The position numbers and the translations under genes were made by a program. Positions 1 to 7,926 of a DNA stretch of 19,238 bases are shown here, one piece after another. Source of the DNA: CAZJGF01 sp964545665 (GTDB lineage: Bacteria > Chloroflexota > Dehalococcoidia > GIF9 > AB-539-J10); assembly GCA_964545665.1 (NCBI GenBank), contig CAZJGF010000019.1, positions 1 to 19,238 on the forward strand. The letters run 5' to 3'. Every line of letters begins with the position of its first letter. Positions within the stretch are counted from its first letter, which is position 1. Under the pieces are notes generated by a model. The model was not told the origin of the DNA and searched no databases. It worked only from the letters and a program-made list of their open reading frames with translations.

Positions 1-1
1 G

Positions 2-1078
2 ATAAAGAAGGCTGAGATAGCGGTCATCGGCGGCGGACCAGCAGGACTGTCAGCAGCCGTAAGCGCTAATCAGATGGGAGCAAAGGTCACCTTGTTAGAC
101 AGAAATTCAAAATTAGGAGGGCAACTAGTTAAACAGACCCATAAGTTTTTTGGTTCTGGAGAAGAGCATGCATCTATTAGAGGCATAGATATTGCCAAGA
201 TTTTGGCTGATAAATTGGACAGAGAGAAAACAGACATTATGCTTGATGCAGCAGTGCTAGGCTAGTATCGAGAAGGCGGCATCTTAGCTGCCGAACAGAA
301 CGACAAATTCATAAAACTTAGGCCGAAGAAGATAATCGTGGCCACAGGAGCTTCGGAAAGGGTCCTTGCCTTTCCCAATAATGACCTGCCGGGCATATAT
401 GGAGCCGGTGCTGCTCAGACCCTGATGAACGAACACGGTGTAGTTCCCGGGAACAATGTTCTTATGGTTGGAGCAGGCAATGTGGGGCTTATTGTGGGCT
501 ATCAATTGACGCAGGCAGGAGTCAATGTAGCGGCAATCATAGATGCCGCCCCCACGACTGGATATTGGATTCATGCCTCTAAGCTGCGCCGGCTAGGGAT
601 TCCTATCTATACCTCTTACACTGTCAAAGAGGCTCATGGTAAAGAAAGCTTAGAAAGAGCCACTATCTGGAGGCTAGACGAGAGTTGGCAACCGATAAAG
701 GGGACAGAAATAGATTTGGATATAGATGTCATATGTATTGCTGTAGGTTTGTCACCTTTGAATGAACTGCTGTGGCAAGCCGGTTGCCAGATGAAATATA
801 TCCCTGAATTGGGCGGTCATACCACGCTGAGGAACGAAGATATGGAAACGAGTGTGACAGGTATTTATGTGGCTGGTGACGTAGCTGGAGTGGAAGAAGC
901 CACCAGTGCTATGGCGGAGGGTTCGCTAGCCGGCTTATGTGCAGCGAAGAGCTTAGGCTATGATAATGGTAGATTCAAAGAATTAAGACAAGAGGCAATA
1001 AATCATCTTGAAACCTTGCGTTCCGGCCCTATCAGCCAGGGGATAAGAAACGGGCTGGAACAGGCGATAATCAGCTAG
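2..1078 (+). pseudogene. FAD/NAD(P)-dependent oxidoreductase subunit with in-frame amber stop, 5' end outside window
   Basis: The reading frame is open from the window edge and begins with a dinucleotide-binding motif (VIGGGPAGLSAA). A second motif, VGAGNVGL, lies at about 466-490, and a C-terminal flavin motif (VAGDVAGVEEATSAMAEG) at about 870-925. This is the architecture of the FAD/NAD-binding subunit of split sarcosine/proline/opine-type dehydrogenases (HcnB-like), which pass electrons from an amine-oxidising subunit through Fe-S partners. A TAG at 263-265 interrupts the frame inside an otherwise continuous protein: both sides are in the same frame and both read like the family (AVLG before, YREGG after). 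The nearest good restart, ATG 338, would lack the first Rossmann fold. The next gene starts five bases after the stop. I call it a pseudogene or a sequencing error; recoding is less likely because neighbouring genes use TAG as their normal stop. Confidence 0.8.
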
Positions 1079-1082
1079 ACAG

Positions 1083-1582
1083 GTGAAGCGAAAAACGCTC
1101 GAGAAGACAGGACTGCCCACATCTGAAGATTTGGCACAGGTTTCTCCTTCAAAAGAAAGATTAGCGCGGGGTCCGGTGGCTATTCTAGAGTGTTTTCCAG
1201 CGAATACCTTTGCGACCCTTGCTATGCGGCATGCAAGAGAGAAGCCATTAAGGAGTTCAAACATATGAATGACTTGCCCGAGAGCGACTTTGAGCTATGC
1301 AATGGTTGCGGTGTCTCCGTCAGCAAATGTCCCGGGCTGACCATATCTGTTGTAGACCAGACTCTTTCTGAAAAAGAAGCGCTAGTTAGAAGCCCTTACG
1401 AATTTCTACCAGTTCCAGAGAAAGGAGAAGTGGTAGATGCTCTTGACCGCAAAGGACAAACAGTAGAAGAAGCAAGGATAGTCGATGTCCTCAAGTTCAA
1501 AGACAAGACATGCGTTGTTAGTATCGCAGTCCCAAAGGAGCTATCAATGGATGTAAGAAACATCAGGGCACGGAGGGAATAA
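1083..1582 (+). pseudogene. 4Fe-4S ferredoxin-like subunit, frameshifted
   Basis: A GTG at 1083 opens a frame reading KRKTLEKTGLPTSEDLAQ...GPVAILECF. The frame then loses family character, and the -1 frame takes over near 1190-1202 with a cysteine motif (CDPCYAAC) and continues to the TAA at 1580-1582. Together the two pieces give a protein of about 166 residues, like the small Fe-S subunit that accompanies the FAD subunit upstream. The break sits at a TTTT run (1193-1196). The second cluster motif reads CNGCGVSVSKCPG, where the family normally has Cys at the Ser position, so one cluster ligand appears lost (TCC for TGC). Both defects point to decay, although a homopolymer sequencing error could explain the frameshift alone. 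It would carry electrons between the flavin subunit and the next protein. Confidence 0.7.
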
Positions 1583-1584
1583 AT

Positions 1585-1825
1585 ATGAGCAGTGACGAGG
1601 AGAACACCATTGTTTGCCGCTGCGAAGACATAACTCTTAAGGAGATTAGAGATTTGATTGCCCACGGGTTCAAAACAATCGACGAACTAAAGAGTAAGTA
1701 AGTGCGGAATGGGGCCCTGCCAGGGTAGAACATGCCGGCAAATAGTCATGAGGGAACTAGCTAGAGCTACAGGAAAAGATATCAGGGAAGTCGAGGTTTC
1801 CACATTTAGACCGCGAGCCGAAAAG
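1585..1825 (+). pseudogene. BFD-type [2Fe-2S] protein, frame broken and 3' end fused to another gene
   Basis: ATG 1585 follows a GGAGGG ribosome site and lies two bases after the upstream stop. The product begins SSDEENTIVCRCEDITLKEIRDLI, the typical CxC half of a bacterioferritin-associated-ferredoxin-like domain. The other half (CGMGPCQGRTCRQ, with the CxxxxC ligands) starts at 1703 but in the +1 frame, because the first frame stops at TAA 1699-1701. In relatives the two halves are joined by about four residues, so a one- or two-base indel broke the gene. The tail (VSTFRPRAEKM) is recognisable to about 1828, after which the text in this frame no longer resembles the family. This would be the third subunit of the upstream dehydrogenase. 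The exact 3' border is uncertain by about 15 bases. Confidence 0.68.
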
Positions 1826-2412
1826 ATGAAGCCTGGCTTATCTCTATGGATCAGACAAAGAAACAACTTCCCACCTTTCACGACAAAGCAGAGGCGCTCT
1901 ACTATTTCCCCCTATTCCGCACCTGGTTTTCCCTCGTCGGCCTGTGCAAACTACCCTGGAATGATATTGAACCAGCAAACAACTGGGAAATATATCAGGG
2001 CATGGAGGCAGCCAAAGTGCCGGAACATGTACAGGACTACTGCTGGCTTTTTGAAGGCGTCACCGGAAAGCCTCTCACCTGTGAGGAACTGATCTTCGAG
2101 TCCCAAGTGGTTCATAATCTCCAGCGCTTACTTAATCTAAAGATGGGTTATGGCACCAGAAAGTATGATACTATTGCCTATCTAGCCATGGGCCCGGTGA
2201 CAGAAGAGGAGTACGAGTCCCGAAAAGAACGCTATGGTCAACAGCTCAAAGAGACGGTCGGGGGCAACACTGCAGCCAAATCAACAAAGGAGNNNNNNNN
2301 NNNNNNNNNNNNNNNNNNNNNNNNNNNNNNNNNNNNNNNNNNNNNNNNNNNNNNNNNNNNNNNNNNNNNNNNNNNNNNNNNNNNNNNNNNNNCAAAGGAG
2401 CATCGGAGGTGA
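1810..2412 (+). pseudogene. Aldehyde:ferredoxin oxidoreductase, C-terminal fragment
   Basis: The open frame from 1810 (preceded by TAG 1807-1809) reads DEAWLISMDQTKKQLPTFHDKAEALYYFPLFRTWFSLVGLCKLPWND, then GYGTRKYDTIAY and GPVTEEEYESRKERY. This is the C-terminal domain of tungsten aldehyde:ferredoxin oxidoreductases. In that family the [4Fe-4S] cluster uses three cysteines from the middle of the protein and one from a GLC motif near the C terminus. Only the last is present here, and the whole pterin-binding N-terminal part is missing. The fragment follows the BFD-type protein with no gene start between them, so either a deletion fused two genes or the assembly is chimeric. A 100-N gap lies near its end (2293-2392); the frame resumes and stops at TGA 2410-2412. 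It cannot encode a working enzyme as shown. Confidence 0.72.
2293..2392. other. Scaffold gap (100 N) with 8-base matching flanks
   Basis: Exactly 100 N bases. The eight bases before the gap (CAAAGGAG) are repeated directly after it. This suggests that the two contigs abut or overlap and that the real gap may be zero; if the repeat is collapsed, the aldehyde oxidoreductase frame still ends at the same TGA. Confidence 0.9.
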
Positions 2413-2476
2413 GAAATGAAGTAGCCTAGGGCTTCAAGAAAGGAAAAGCTAGAAATCCGGTAGAAGGAGGTGTCAA

Positions 2477-3577
2477 ATGAAGAGAACGGTACTAGGTGCA
2501 CTGGGGATGGTGGCACTGATGTTAGCGGTGATGATATTGCCCCTTGGCGGCTGCGCCCCCGAGGCAGCGGCGCCACCAGGAGCAGCACCCGAAGGAAAGG
2601 TCTGGAATTGGTATCCGTCAACCTGGCTGCCTGCCGGAACGGAATGGGATAGGTTGTGTTATATTTCCGACTACATAACCCGGGCGTCGGGTGGGCGTAT
2701 AATGTGTGAGCCAAGCGCGCCGGGGGCAATATGTCCTGTGGATGAACAGCTGGACATGGTAGGCACCGGTGCTACCGATGCCATGATGCCCTATCCCGAC
2801 TATTATTCCGGGAAGATTCCTCTCTGCGTATTAGCCGCCAACGCCCTTTACCTGCTGGACACGACGTGGGAGATGTACCAGTATATCGAGCGCCAGCATG
2901 ATGGCAGGGTGATGAAGTTAATAAAAGAGGAATACGGCAAATACGGTGATATACATGTGGTTGGTCCGACCTATTTACCAGTGTATGTCATAGCGGCCTC
3001 GAACGTGCCCTTGTATGGTATAGACGACATCCCTGGGACGAAGTTCAGGTGCGGCGACGTGCCCATAGCCAATGCACTGGGTAAATTGGGAGCCCCGGTA
3101 GTTTGGGCTCCAGGGACAGAGATTTACACCATGCTGGCCACCGGTGTTGTTGACGCCATGACCTATGGCCATCCGGGAGATTACATCGCCATGGGTTTCC
3201 ATGAGGTGAGCAAGTACTGGATTAAGTCACCCATAATGGGCCCGATACTGTCCGATTACTTTGTAGTAAATGGCACGGTGTGGCAGGAACTGGGCCCTGA
3301 TCTTCAGGCTGTGGTGGAAGCAGCAGTCGACGCCGGAAACGCCTATGCAGAATATGCATCCTACATAGATATTCAGCAAGGCTGGATTGCGGCCGAAGAC
3401 TATGGGATTGAAATTGTAGAGTGGCCTGAGGAAGATGTTCTGGAATGGAAGAAAACGGTGGCGTCGTTCCTCCCCGAGTACGCCAAAGATGAGGCTAGCA
3501 CCGAGGCAGTAGAACTACTCAAGGAATTCATTATTGAGTGGAAGCCAGCTTTGGCTGAATTAATAGGGCTAAAGTAG
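2477..3577 (+). CDS. dctP: TRAP transporter solute-binding protein (DctP family), lipoprotein
   Basis: This 366-residue protein has an N-terminal lipoprotein signal: a hydrophobic run after MKRT and a lipobox LGGC with Cys26, followed by an Ala/Pro-rich linker. It is therefore anchored outside the membrane as the substrate receptor of a TRAP transporter. The region around residues 187-240 (PGTKFRCG...LATGVVDAMTYGHPGD) matches the DctP fold; Arg191 corresponds to the arginine that in this family usually binds the ligand carboxylate. A strong AAGGAGG ribosome site lies upstream of ATG 2477. The membrane subunits follow after 85 bases that contain a large hairpin. The context (MttB-family methyltransferase downstream) suggests a carboxylated quaternary amine or similar organic acid, but the ligand cannot be read from sequence. 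Confidence 0.9.
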   Translation: MKRTVLGALGMVALMLAVMILPLGGCAPEAAAPPGAAPEGKVWNWYPSTWLPAGTEWDRLCYISDYITRASGGRIMCEPSAPGAICPVDEQLDMVGTGATDAMMPYPDYYSGKIPLCVLAANALYLLDTTWEMYQYIERQHDGRVMKLIKEEYGKYGDIHVVGPTYLPVYVIAASNVPLYGIDDIPGTKFRCGDVPIANALGKLGAPVVWAPGTEIYTMLATGVVDAMTYGHPGDYIAMGFHEVSKYWIKSPIMGPILSDYFVVNGTVWQELGPDLQAVVEAAVDAGNAYAEYASYIDIQQGWIAAEDYGIEIVEWPEEDVLEWKKTVASFLPEYAKDEASTEAVELLKEFIIEWKPALAELIGLK

Positions 3578-3614
3578 GATTCTGTATTGAGTTCCTGTTT
3601 GGGAGAGTACTGAG

Positions 3615-3650
3615 GTATCCGTCTCCTTCCGGCTGGAAGGAGACGGATAC
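3615..3650 (+). promoter_or_regulatory. Perfect 16-bp stem-loop between binding-protein and membrane genes
   Basis: Bases 3615-3630 (GTATCCGTCTCCTTCC) are exactly complementary to 3635-3650 with a GGCT tetraloop. No T-run follows (TAGGATTGAG), so it does not look like a full intrinsic terminator. Intercistronic hairpins after transporter binding-protein genes commonly protect the upstream mRNA or attenuate readthrough, giving excess receptor over membrane components; that role is inferred here. Confidence 0.75.
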
Positions 3651-3662
3651 TAGGATTGAGCG

Positions 3663-4175
3663 GTGAACTACCTCTTACGCTTTTTACATGGCATCGATGC
3701 CATCAATGAGCGAACGGGAAAGGCTCTCAGCATCCTTATCGTCTGCTTGACTGCCATCCTGTGTTGGGAAGTGACCCTAAGATACGGATTCAACGCTCCT
3801 ACCATTTGGGCCCATGAAGTATCCTGTCACATTTTTGCTGCCTATTCAGTCCTCGGCGGAGCCTATGTGCTTCTGGTCAATGAACATGTCAGATCGGACG
3901 TTGTTTATGCCCGCTTCTCTCCCAGAGGGAGAGCCATTCTCGACCTGGTGACCTTCCCCCTCTTCTTCCTACTGCTGGGCATAATATTCGTCCAAGGCAC
4001 CAGGATGGCACTGCACTCAATAGCCGTCAGAGAAGTCACCGTTTCCTTCCTCCACTCTCCAGTATATCCAATCAAGACATGCATACCCATAGCCGCCTTT
4101 CTGATGTTACTCCAGGGGTTAGCTCGCTTCATTCGAGCCCTCGGCATAGCTATTAAGGGAAGGGAGTTGAGATGA
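3663..4175 (+). CDS. dctQ: TRAP transporter small permease (DctQ family)
   Basis: The 170-residue membrane protein has four hydrophobic segments (about residues 20-40, 50-75, 95-115 and 135-155). It carries the DctQ-type sequence RYGFNAPTIWAHEV followed by NEHVRSDVVY. DctQ partners with the large permease in the inner membrane. The start is GTG at 3663, directly downstream of the hairpin, with only a weak ribosome site (AGGATTGAG), consistent with lower expression than the binding protein. Its stop overlaps the next start by four bases (ATGA), so the two permease genes are probably translationally coupled. Confidence 0.88.
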   Translation: MNYLLRFLHGIDAINERTGKALSILIVCLTAILCWEVTLRYGFNAPTIWAHEVSCHIFAAYSVLGGAYVLLVNEHVRSDVVYARFSPRGRAILDLVTFPLFFLLLGIIFVQGTRMALHSIAVREVTVSFLHSPVYPIKTCIPIAAFLMLLQGLARFIRALGIAIKGRELR

Positions 4176-5491
4176 GTCCTGCTGCCTATCTTGGCCTGCT
4201 TCTTGCCTGTCTTTTCGGCTGCTTATTCTTGGGTTTTCCCATGGCGTTTACCCTGGGCATTAGCTCCGTGATAGTGGCTCTCATCTACGGGGGGCCTGGA
4301 ATGCTTGGTTACACTGTCAGCCAGGTCTATTCTGGAATGCTCAGCTTGCCCCTTGTTGCCCTGCCCTTGTTCATCTTCATCGCCTGTCTCCTGGAAAGAT
4401 CCGGGATAGCCGAGGAGTTGTACACCGCCTTGCGCCAGTGGTTGGCGCCTTTACCCGGTTCCCTGGCAATAGCCACAGTGTTGGTTTGCACCATAGTTGC
4501 TGCCATATCGGGAGTGGCTACAGCCGGCGTGGTCACCATGGGACTCATCGCTCTTCCCATGATGCTTCGGCGTGGTTACCACAAGGACATCATCCTAGCC
4601 CCCATCATGGCTGGTGGGGCACTGGGAATCCTTATTCCGCCCAGCGTAGTGTTCATCCTTTACGGCATGATGACCAGGACATCAATAGGCAGACTGTTCG
4701 CCGGAGGACTTATACCAGGCATCATTCTGGCCTCTTTCTACATGATCTATATAGGCATAAGGTGTCACTTCAAGCCAGAGCTTGGCCCTCCGGTACCGCC
4801 TGAAGAAAGGGTGTCATTGAAGGAGAAGATTGCCCTAAGCAAAGGGATAATCGCACCTTTTGTTCTTATCTTCCTTATTCTAGGCACCATTTTTCTTGGT
4901 ATCGCTGCTACTATGGAGGCTGCTGCGGTAGGTGCTGCCGGTGCCATGGTCTGCGTCGCTATAAAAGGCAAACTTAGCTGGAAATTGCTGACGGAGGCAT
5001 GCTACCGGACTTTCGTAGTTAGTTGCATGGTTATGTGGATTATTTTTGGGGCTAAAATGTTTGCCTCCGTGTTCATCACAGTAGGTACCGCACGGTTAAT
5101 AGAGCAGACCTTGATGGGCCTAGCAATATCGCCCATCGGCCTTGTGTTAATAATGCAATTCAGCTACATCCTCCTGGGCTGTATCACTGAAGAAGTAACC
5201 ATGATAGCCTTGACAGTCCCCATATATGCTCCCATCCTCACTGCCTTAGGTTTTGACCCGGTGTGGTTCGGCGTTCTCTTCCTCATCAATTTGCAGATGG
5301 GCTACCTGACTCCTCCCTTCGGCTATTGCCTGTTCTATATGAAGGGAGTTGCTCCACCCGAGATAAGCACAGTAGACCTTTATCACTCTATTTGGCCCTT
5401 TCTAGTGATTCAATTCTGCGTGCTCATGTTAGTCTTGTTTTTCCCGCAGCTAGCCCTGTGGCTTCCCGATCAGGTTTTTGGTCTCAAGTAG
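4172..5491 (+). CDS. dctM: TRAP transporter large permease (DctM family)
   Basis: This 439-residue, strongly hydrophobic protein is of normal family length with about 12 predicted membrane spans. Recognisable DctM segments include FLGFPMAFTLGISS near the N terminus, GILIPPSVVFILYGMMT near residue 150 and NLQMGYLTPPFGYCLFY near residue 375. It forms the ion-coupled transport channel with DctQ. The start overlaps the dctQ stop (ATGA at 4172-4175). The TAG stop lies inside the 55-base sequence that is duplicated across the following gap. The three TRAP genes are complete and undamaged, in contrast to the dehydrogenase genes upstream. Confidence 0.92.
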   Translation: MSPAAYLGLLLACLFGCLFLGFPMAFTLGISSVIVALIYGGPGMLGYTVSQVYSGMLSLPLVALPLFIFIACLLERSGIAEELYTALRQWLAPLPGSLAIATVLVCTIVAAISGVATAGVVTMGLIALPMMLRRGYHKDIILAPIMAGGALGILIPPSVVFILYGMMTRTSIGRLFAGGLIPGIILASFYMIYIGIRCHFKPELGPPVPPEERVSLKEKIALSKGIIAPFVLIFLILGTIFLGIAATMEAAAVGAAGAMVCVAIKGKLSWKLLTEACYRTFVVSCMVMWIIFGAKMFASVFITVGTARLIEQTLMGLAISPIGLVLIMQFSYILLGCITEEVTMIALTVPIYAPILTALGFDPVWFGVLFLINLQMGYLTPPFGYCLFYMKGVAPPEISTVDLYHSIWPFLVIQFCVLMLVLFFPQLALWLPDQVFGLK

Positions 5492-5679
5492 ATTACAGTG
5501 TCCATGCAGATATTTAGCCAGCCCNNNNNNNNNNNNNNNNNNNNNNNNNNNNNNNNNNNNNNNNNNNNNNNNNNNNNNNNNNNNNNNNNNNNNNNNNNNN
5601 NNNNNNNNNNNNNNNNNNNNNNNNTCAGGTTTTTGGTCTCAAGTAGATTACAGTGTCCATGCAGATATTTAGCCAGCCC
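5470..5679. repeat. Exact 55-base duplication flanking a 100-N gap (5525-5624)
   Basis: Bases 5470-5524 (the dctM 3' end and its downstream sequence) recur unchanged at 5625-5679, immediately after 100 N bases. The repeat ends exactly at both gap borders, and 55 is a common de Bruijn k-mer length. This is an unmerged contig overlap and not a biological repeat. Removing one copy and the N bases leaves about 153 bases between dctM and the next gene. Confidence 0.93.
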
Positions 5680-5799
5680 ACGGACTTATCACAAAAGAAG
5701 ACAGGAAAATTTGAGCTGCCGCGATGGCCATGCTCCAGAGGAAGGCCCTGTAGTGGAGTTGATGGTAAGTCAATCAATTTTTTGAGGAGGTTCTAAAAG
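5492..5799. other. Non-coding stretch between dctM and the methyltransferase gene
   Basis: It contains the gap and the duplicated 55 bases, then about 120 bases of unique sequence. I see no convincing gene; the apparent reading frames across it are products of the N run and the duplication. The only clear signal is the ribosome site GAGGAGG at 5784-5790 for the gene starting at 5800. Confidence 0.7.
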
Positions 5800-7260
5800 A
5801 TGATAAGGGTTAATCAAAAGCTTAATAGAACGCCCTACTGTGAAATTCTCTCCGAAGATCAAGTTTACGCTATCCATTCTGCCAGCTTGGAGATTCTAGA
5901 GAGGACGGGAATGAACGTCCACAATGAAGAAGCCCTGAAGATTTTCGGAGAAGGCGGGGCGCATATTGAACGCGATAGGGTCAAGATTCCTCCCGTGATG
6001 GTCGAGCAGGCACTTAAGAGTGCTCCTTCTAGGATCCTGGTAACCGAAAGATACGGCAAAGGACAGGTACTGCTAGAAAGAAATGTGGTTAATTATGGAT
6101 TAGGCACGGATGTACCCAATCATATTGATCCCTATACTCACGAAATACGCCCCACAGTAATCAACGACATTGAGAATACAGGTAAGGTTGTTCAAAAGTG
6201 TGACAACGTTGACTTTACTTCTAATTCAGGTCTTGCCTCCGATATCCCTCCAGAGATGCAAGATTTGTATCATTATAAGGCAGGAAGCATTTATTGCGAC
6301 AAACCATTCTTCACTACTGCTGCCAATGGCGAGAATATGAAGGCCCTGATTGATATGGCTACAGTCTTTGCTGGTAGTTATGAGAATCTGCGGATGTCAC
6401 CCTCGCTTATCGTGTATGGGGAGCCAGTTTCTCCTCTGGCGCTTGGCAAAGAAGCAGCAGAAGTCCTCTTGGTTTGCGCAGAGTATAGAATTCCTATTGT
6501 ATTTCCGCCTGTGGTTCAGACAGGTGCTACTGGCCCAATGACTCTAGCTGGTGGTATTGCCCAAGGTAATGCCGAGACTCTTGCCAGCTTAGTGTTGCAT
6601 CAACTTAAAAGCCCAGGTGCGCCCTTCATCTGGGGTCCATTTGTAAGCCATATGGACATGAAAACCACAATTTGTACTTACGGGGGACCGGTTTTTATCA
6701 AAGCTCAGGCAGTCTTGGGGCAGATAAGTAGATTTTACAACATACCTACCTTCCGATTCGCTTGCTGTACTGATGCGACTGCTGTCGATGTCCAATGTGG
6801 AATAGAGATGCTGTGGTCAATTCTTATAAATGCCTTGGCCGGGCTTAACCTTTGTCACGATATAGGATATCTAAACTCAGGCTTGCTGTTTAGCCTGGAA
6901 TCGTTGCTGCTAGCTGATGAGCTCATTTCCGCTGTGAATCACTTTATGGATGGAATCGAACTAAGTGAGGAGACCCTAGCCACCGATCTGATCAATAAGG
7001 TCGGCCCCGAGGGCAACTTCTTAATGGAAGAGCATACCTTGAGGTTCTTAAAGCAAGAGGGTTGGTATCCCCGGTTCTTGAATAGGAAAAACTACGAGGC
7101 ATGGAAAGCAGCAGGCTGCAAGACAGTAAACCAAAGGTTAGAAGAGAAAGTTCACCAGATAATTGAGGCAGACGTTACTGCGCAAATCTCAAAGGATGAG
7201 ATGAACGAGCTAGACAGAATCATTGCCGAGCGAGAAAAGAAACTAGGCTTAAGGGCCTGA
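5800..7260 (+). CDS. Trimethylamine methyltransferase (MttB) superfamily protein, non-pyrrolysine type
   Basis: The 486-residue product has the MttB-family layout: an N-terminal ILSEDQVYAIHSASLEILERTGMNVHNEEAL segment, a GLGTDVPNHIDPYTHEIRPT region, a central barrel part (QTGATGPMTLAGGIAQGNAETLASLVL) and a C-terminal TLRFLKQEGWYPRFLNRKNYEAW segment. True trimethylamine methyltransferases contain pyrrolysine encoded by UAG. This frame is full length without any internal amber codon, which places it with the non-pyrrolysine branch that includes glycine betaine:corrinoid methyltransferase. The expected reaction is methyl transfer from a quaternary amine to a corrinoid protein; no corrinoid partner is present in the window. 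The GAGGAGG ribosome site fixes ATG 5800. It lies downstream of, and on the same strand as, an intact TRAP transporter. The substrate is inferred only from family and context. Confidence 0.87.
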   Translation: MIRVNQKLNRTPYCEILSEDQVYAIHSASLEILERTGMNVHNEEALKIFGEGGAHIERDRVKIPPVMVEQALKSAPSRILVTERYGKGQVLLERNVVNYGLGTDVPNHIDPYTHEIRPTVINDIENTGKVVQKCDNVDFTSNSGLASDIPPEMQDLYHYKAGSIYCDKPFFTTAANGENMKALIDMATVFAGSYENLRMSPSLIVYGEPVSPLALGKEAAEVLLVCAEYRIPIVFPPVVQTGATGPMTLAGGIAQGNAETLASLVLHQLKSPGAPFIWGPFVSHMDMKTTICTYGGPVFIKAQAVLGQISRFYNIPTFRFACCTDATAVDVQCGIEMLWSILINALAGLNLCHDIGYLNSGLLFSLESLLLADELISAVNHFMDGIELSEETLATDLINKVGPEGNFLMEEHTLRFLKQEGWYPRFLNRKNYEAWKAAGCKTVNQRLEEKVHQIIEADVTAQISKDEMNELDRIIAEREKKLGLRA

Positions 7261-7330
7261 ACACCTAAGGTAAGCTACCAGCACAGTGGAATTGGTTGAA
7301 GCTATGATTAGATTAAGATGTGAACGAGTA

Positions 7331-7360
7331 TTGAACTGGCTGACCGAATCATGCTACACT
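7331..7360 (+). promoter_or_regulatory. Possible promoter for rsmD-coaD
   Basis: TTGAAC (7331-7336) and TACACT (7355-7360) are separated by 18 bases, each matching four of six consensus positions. The predicted start would fall only about 7-8 bases before ATG 7375, and no ribosome site is visible, so the transcript could be nearly leaderless. Weak evidence. Confidence 0.3.
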
Positions 7361-7374
7361 GCTAATAATCAAGA

Positions 7375-7923
7375 ATGCGAGTTGCTGGTGGCGAAGCAAA
7401 AGGAACTGAGCTGAAGGTTCCTCCAGGGCGATTCATCCGACCTACGACCAATCTAGCAAAGAAAGCTATTTTCTCTGTACTGGAGAATACTGCAACCAGT
7501 TGGCACCGAGTACTTGATTTGTATGCTGGCAGCGGTGCCCTAGGTATCGAGGCCCTCAGCCGCAAGGCAGAGTGGGCCGATTTTGTTGAGCAAAGAAAAA
7601 AATGCTGCGACATTATCAAATATAATCTGGCGAAAGTTGGATTCTTAGACAAAGCCCATATCTACTGCTGCGGAGTGAACAAATCCCTTGCTTTCCTCAG
7701 CGATAATTATGATATTGTTCTTATGGATCCCCCTTACTCAGACGCCTCTACCGGTAAACTGCTGGCTAGCCTAGCTAACTCGGAGTTAATAGGAGCAAAT
7801 ACCACAATTGTGGTTTGCCATGCAAACCGCTTTCCCCTGAATTCTGACTACGATGGAATACATCTAGTTAAGCAACGCCACTACGGCGATACCTTTGTTT
7901 CCGTTTACCAAAGGGAGGGTTAA
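7375..7923 (+). CDS. rsmD: 16S rRNA (guanine966-N2)-methyltransferase RsmD
   Basis: This 182-residue protein starts with the family signature MRVAGGEAKGTELKVPPG and continues with RPTTNLAKKAIFSVL. It has SAM motif I (LDLYAGSGALGIEALSR, about residues 47-62) and the catalytic DPPY motif (near residue 120) typical of N2-guanine/N6-adenine methyltransferases. It methylates G966 of 16S rRNA in the assembled 30S subunit. Length and start agree with the family. The stop lies three bases before coaD, and rsmD-coaD is a widely conserved pair, so they form one operon. No Shine-Dalgarno sequence precedes the ATG. Confidence 0.93.
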   Translation: MRVAGGEAKGTELKVPPGRFIRPTTNLAKKAIFSVLENTATSWHRVLDLYAGSGALGIEALSRKAEWADFVEQRKKCCDIIKYNLAKVGFLDKAHIYCCGVNKSLAFLSDNYDIVLMDPPYSDASTGKLLASLANSELIGANTTIVVCHANRFPLNSDYDGIHLVKQRHYGDTFVSVYQREG

Positions 7924-7926
7924 GTT

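Noticed and set aside
263..265. Pyrrolysine insertion at the amber codon
   Set aside because: TAG serves as the ordinary stop for dctP, dctM, the SAM methyltransferase, the membrane protein and the last dehydrogenase; the MttB homologue has no amber codon; adjacent genes carry other lesions that recoding cannot explain.
5478..5785. Frames and apparent repeat proteins across the second gap
   Set aside because: They arise from the N run and the duplicated 55-base contig end.
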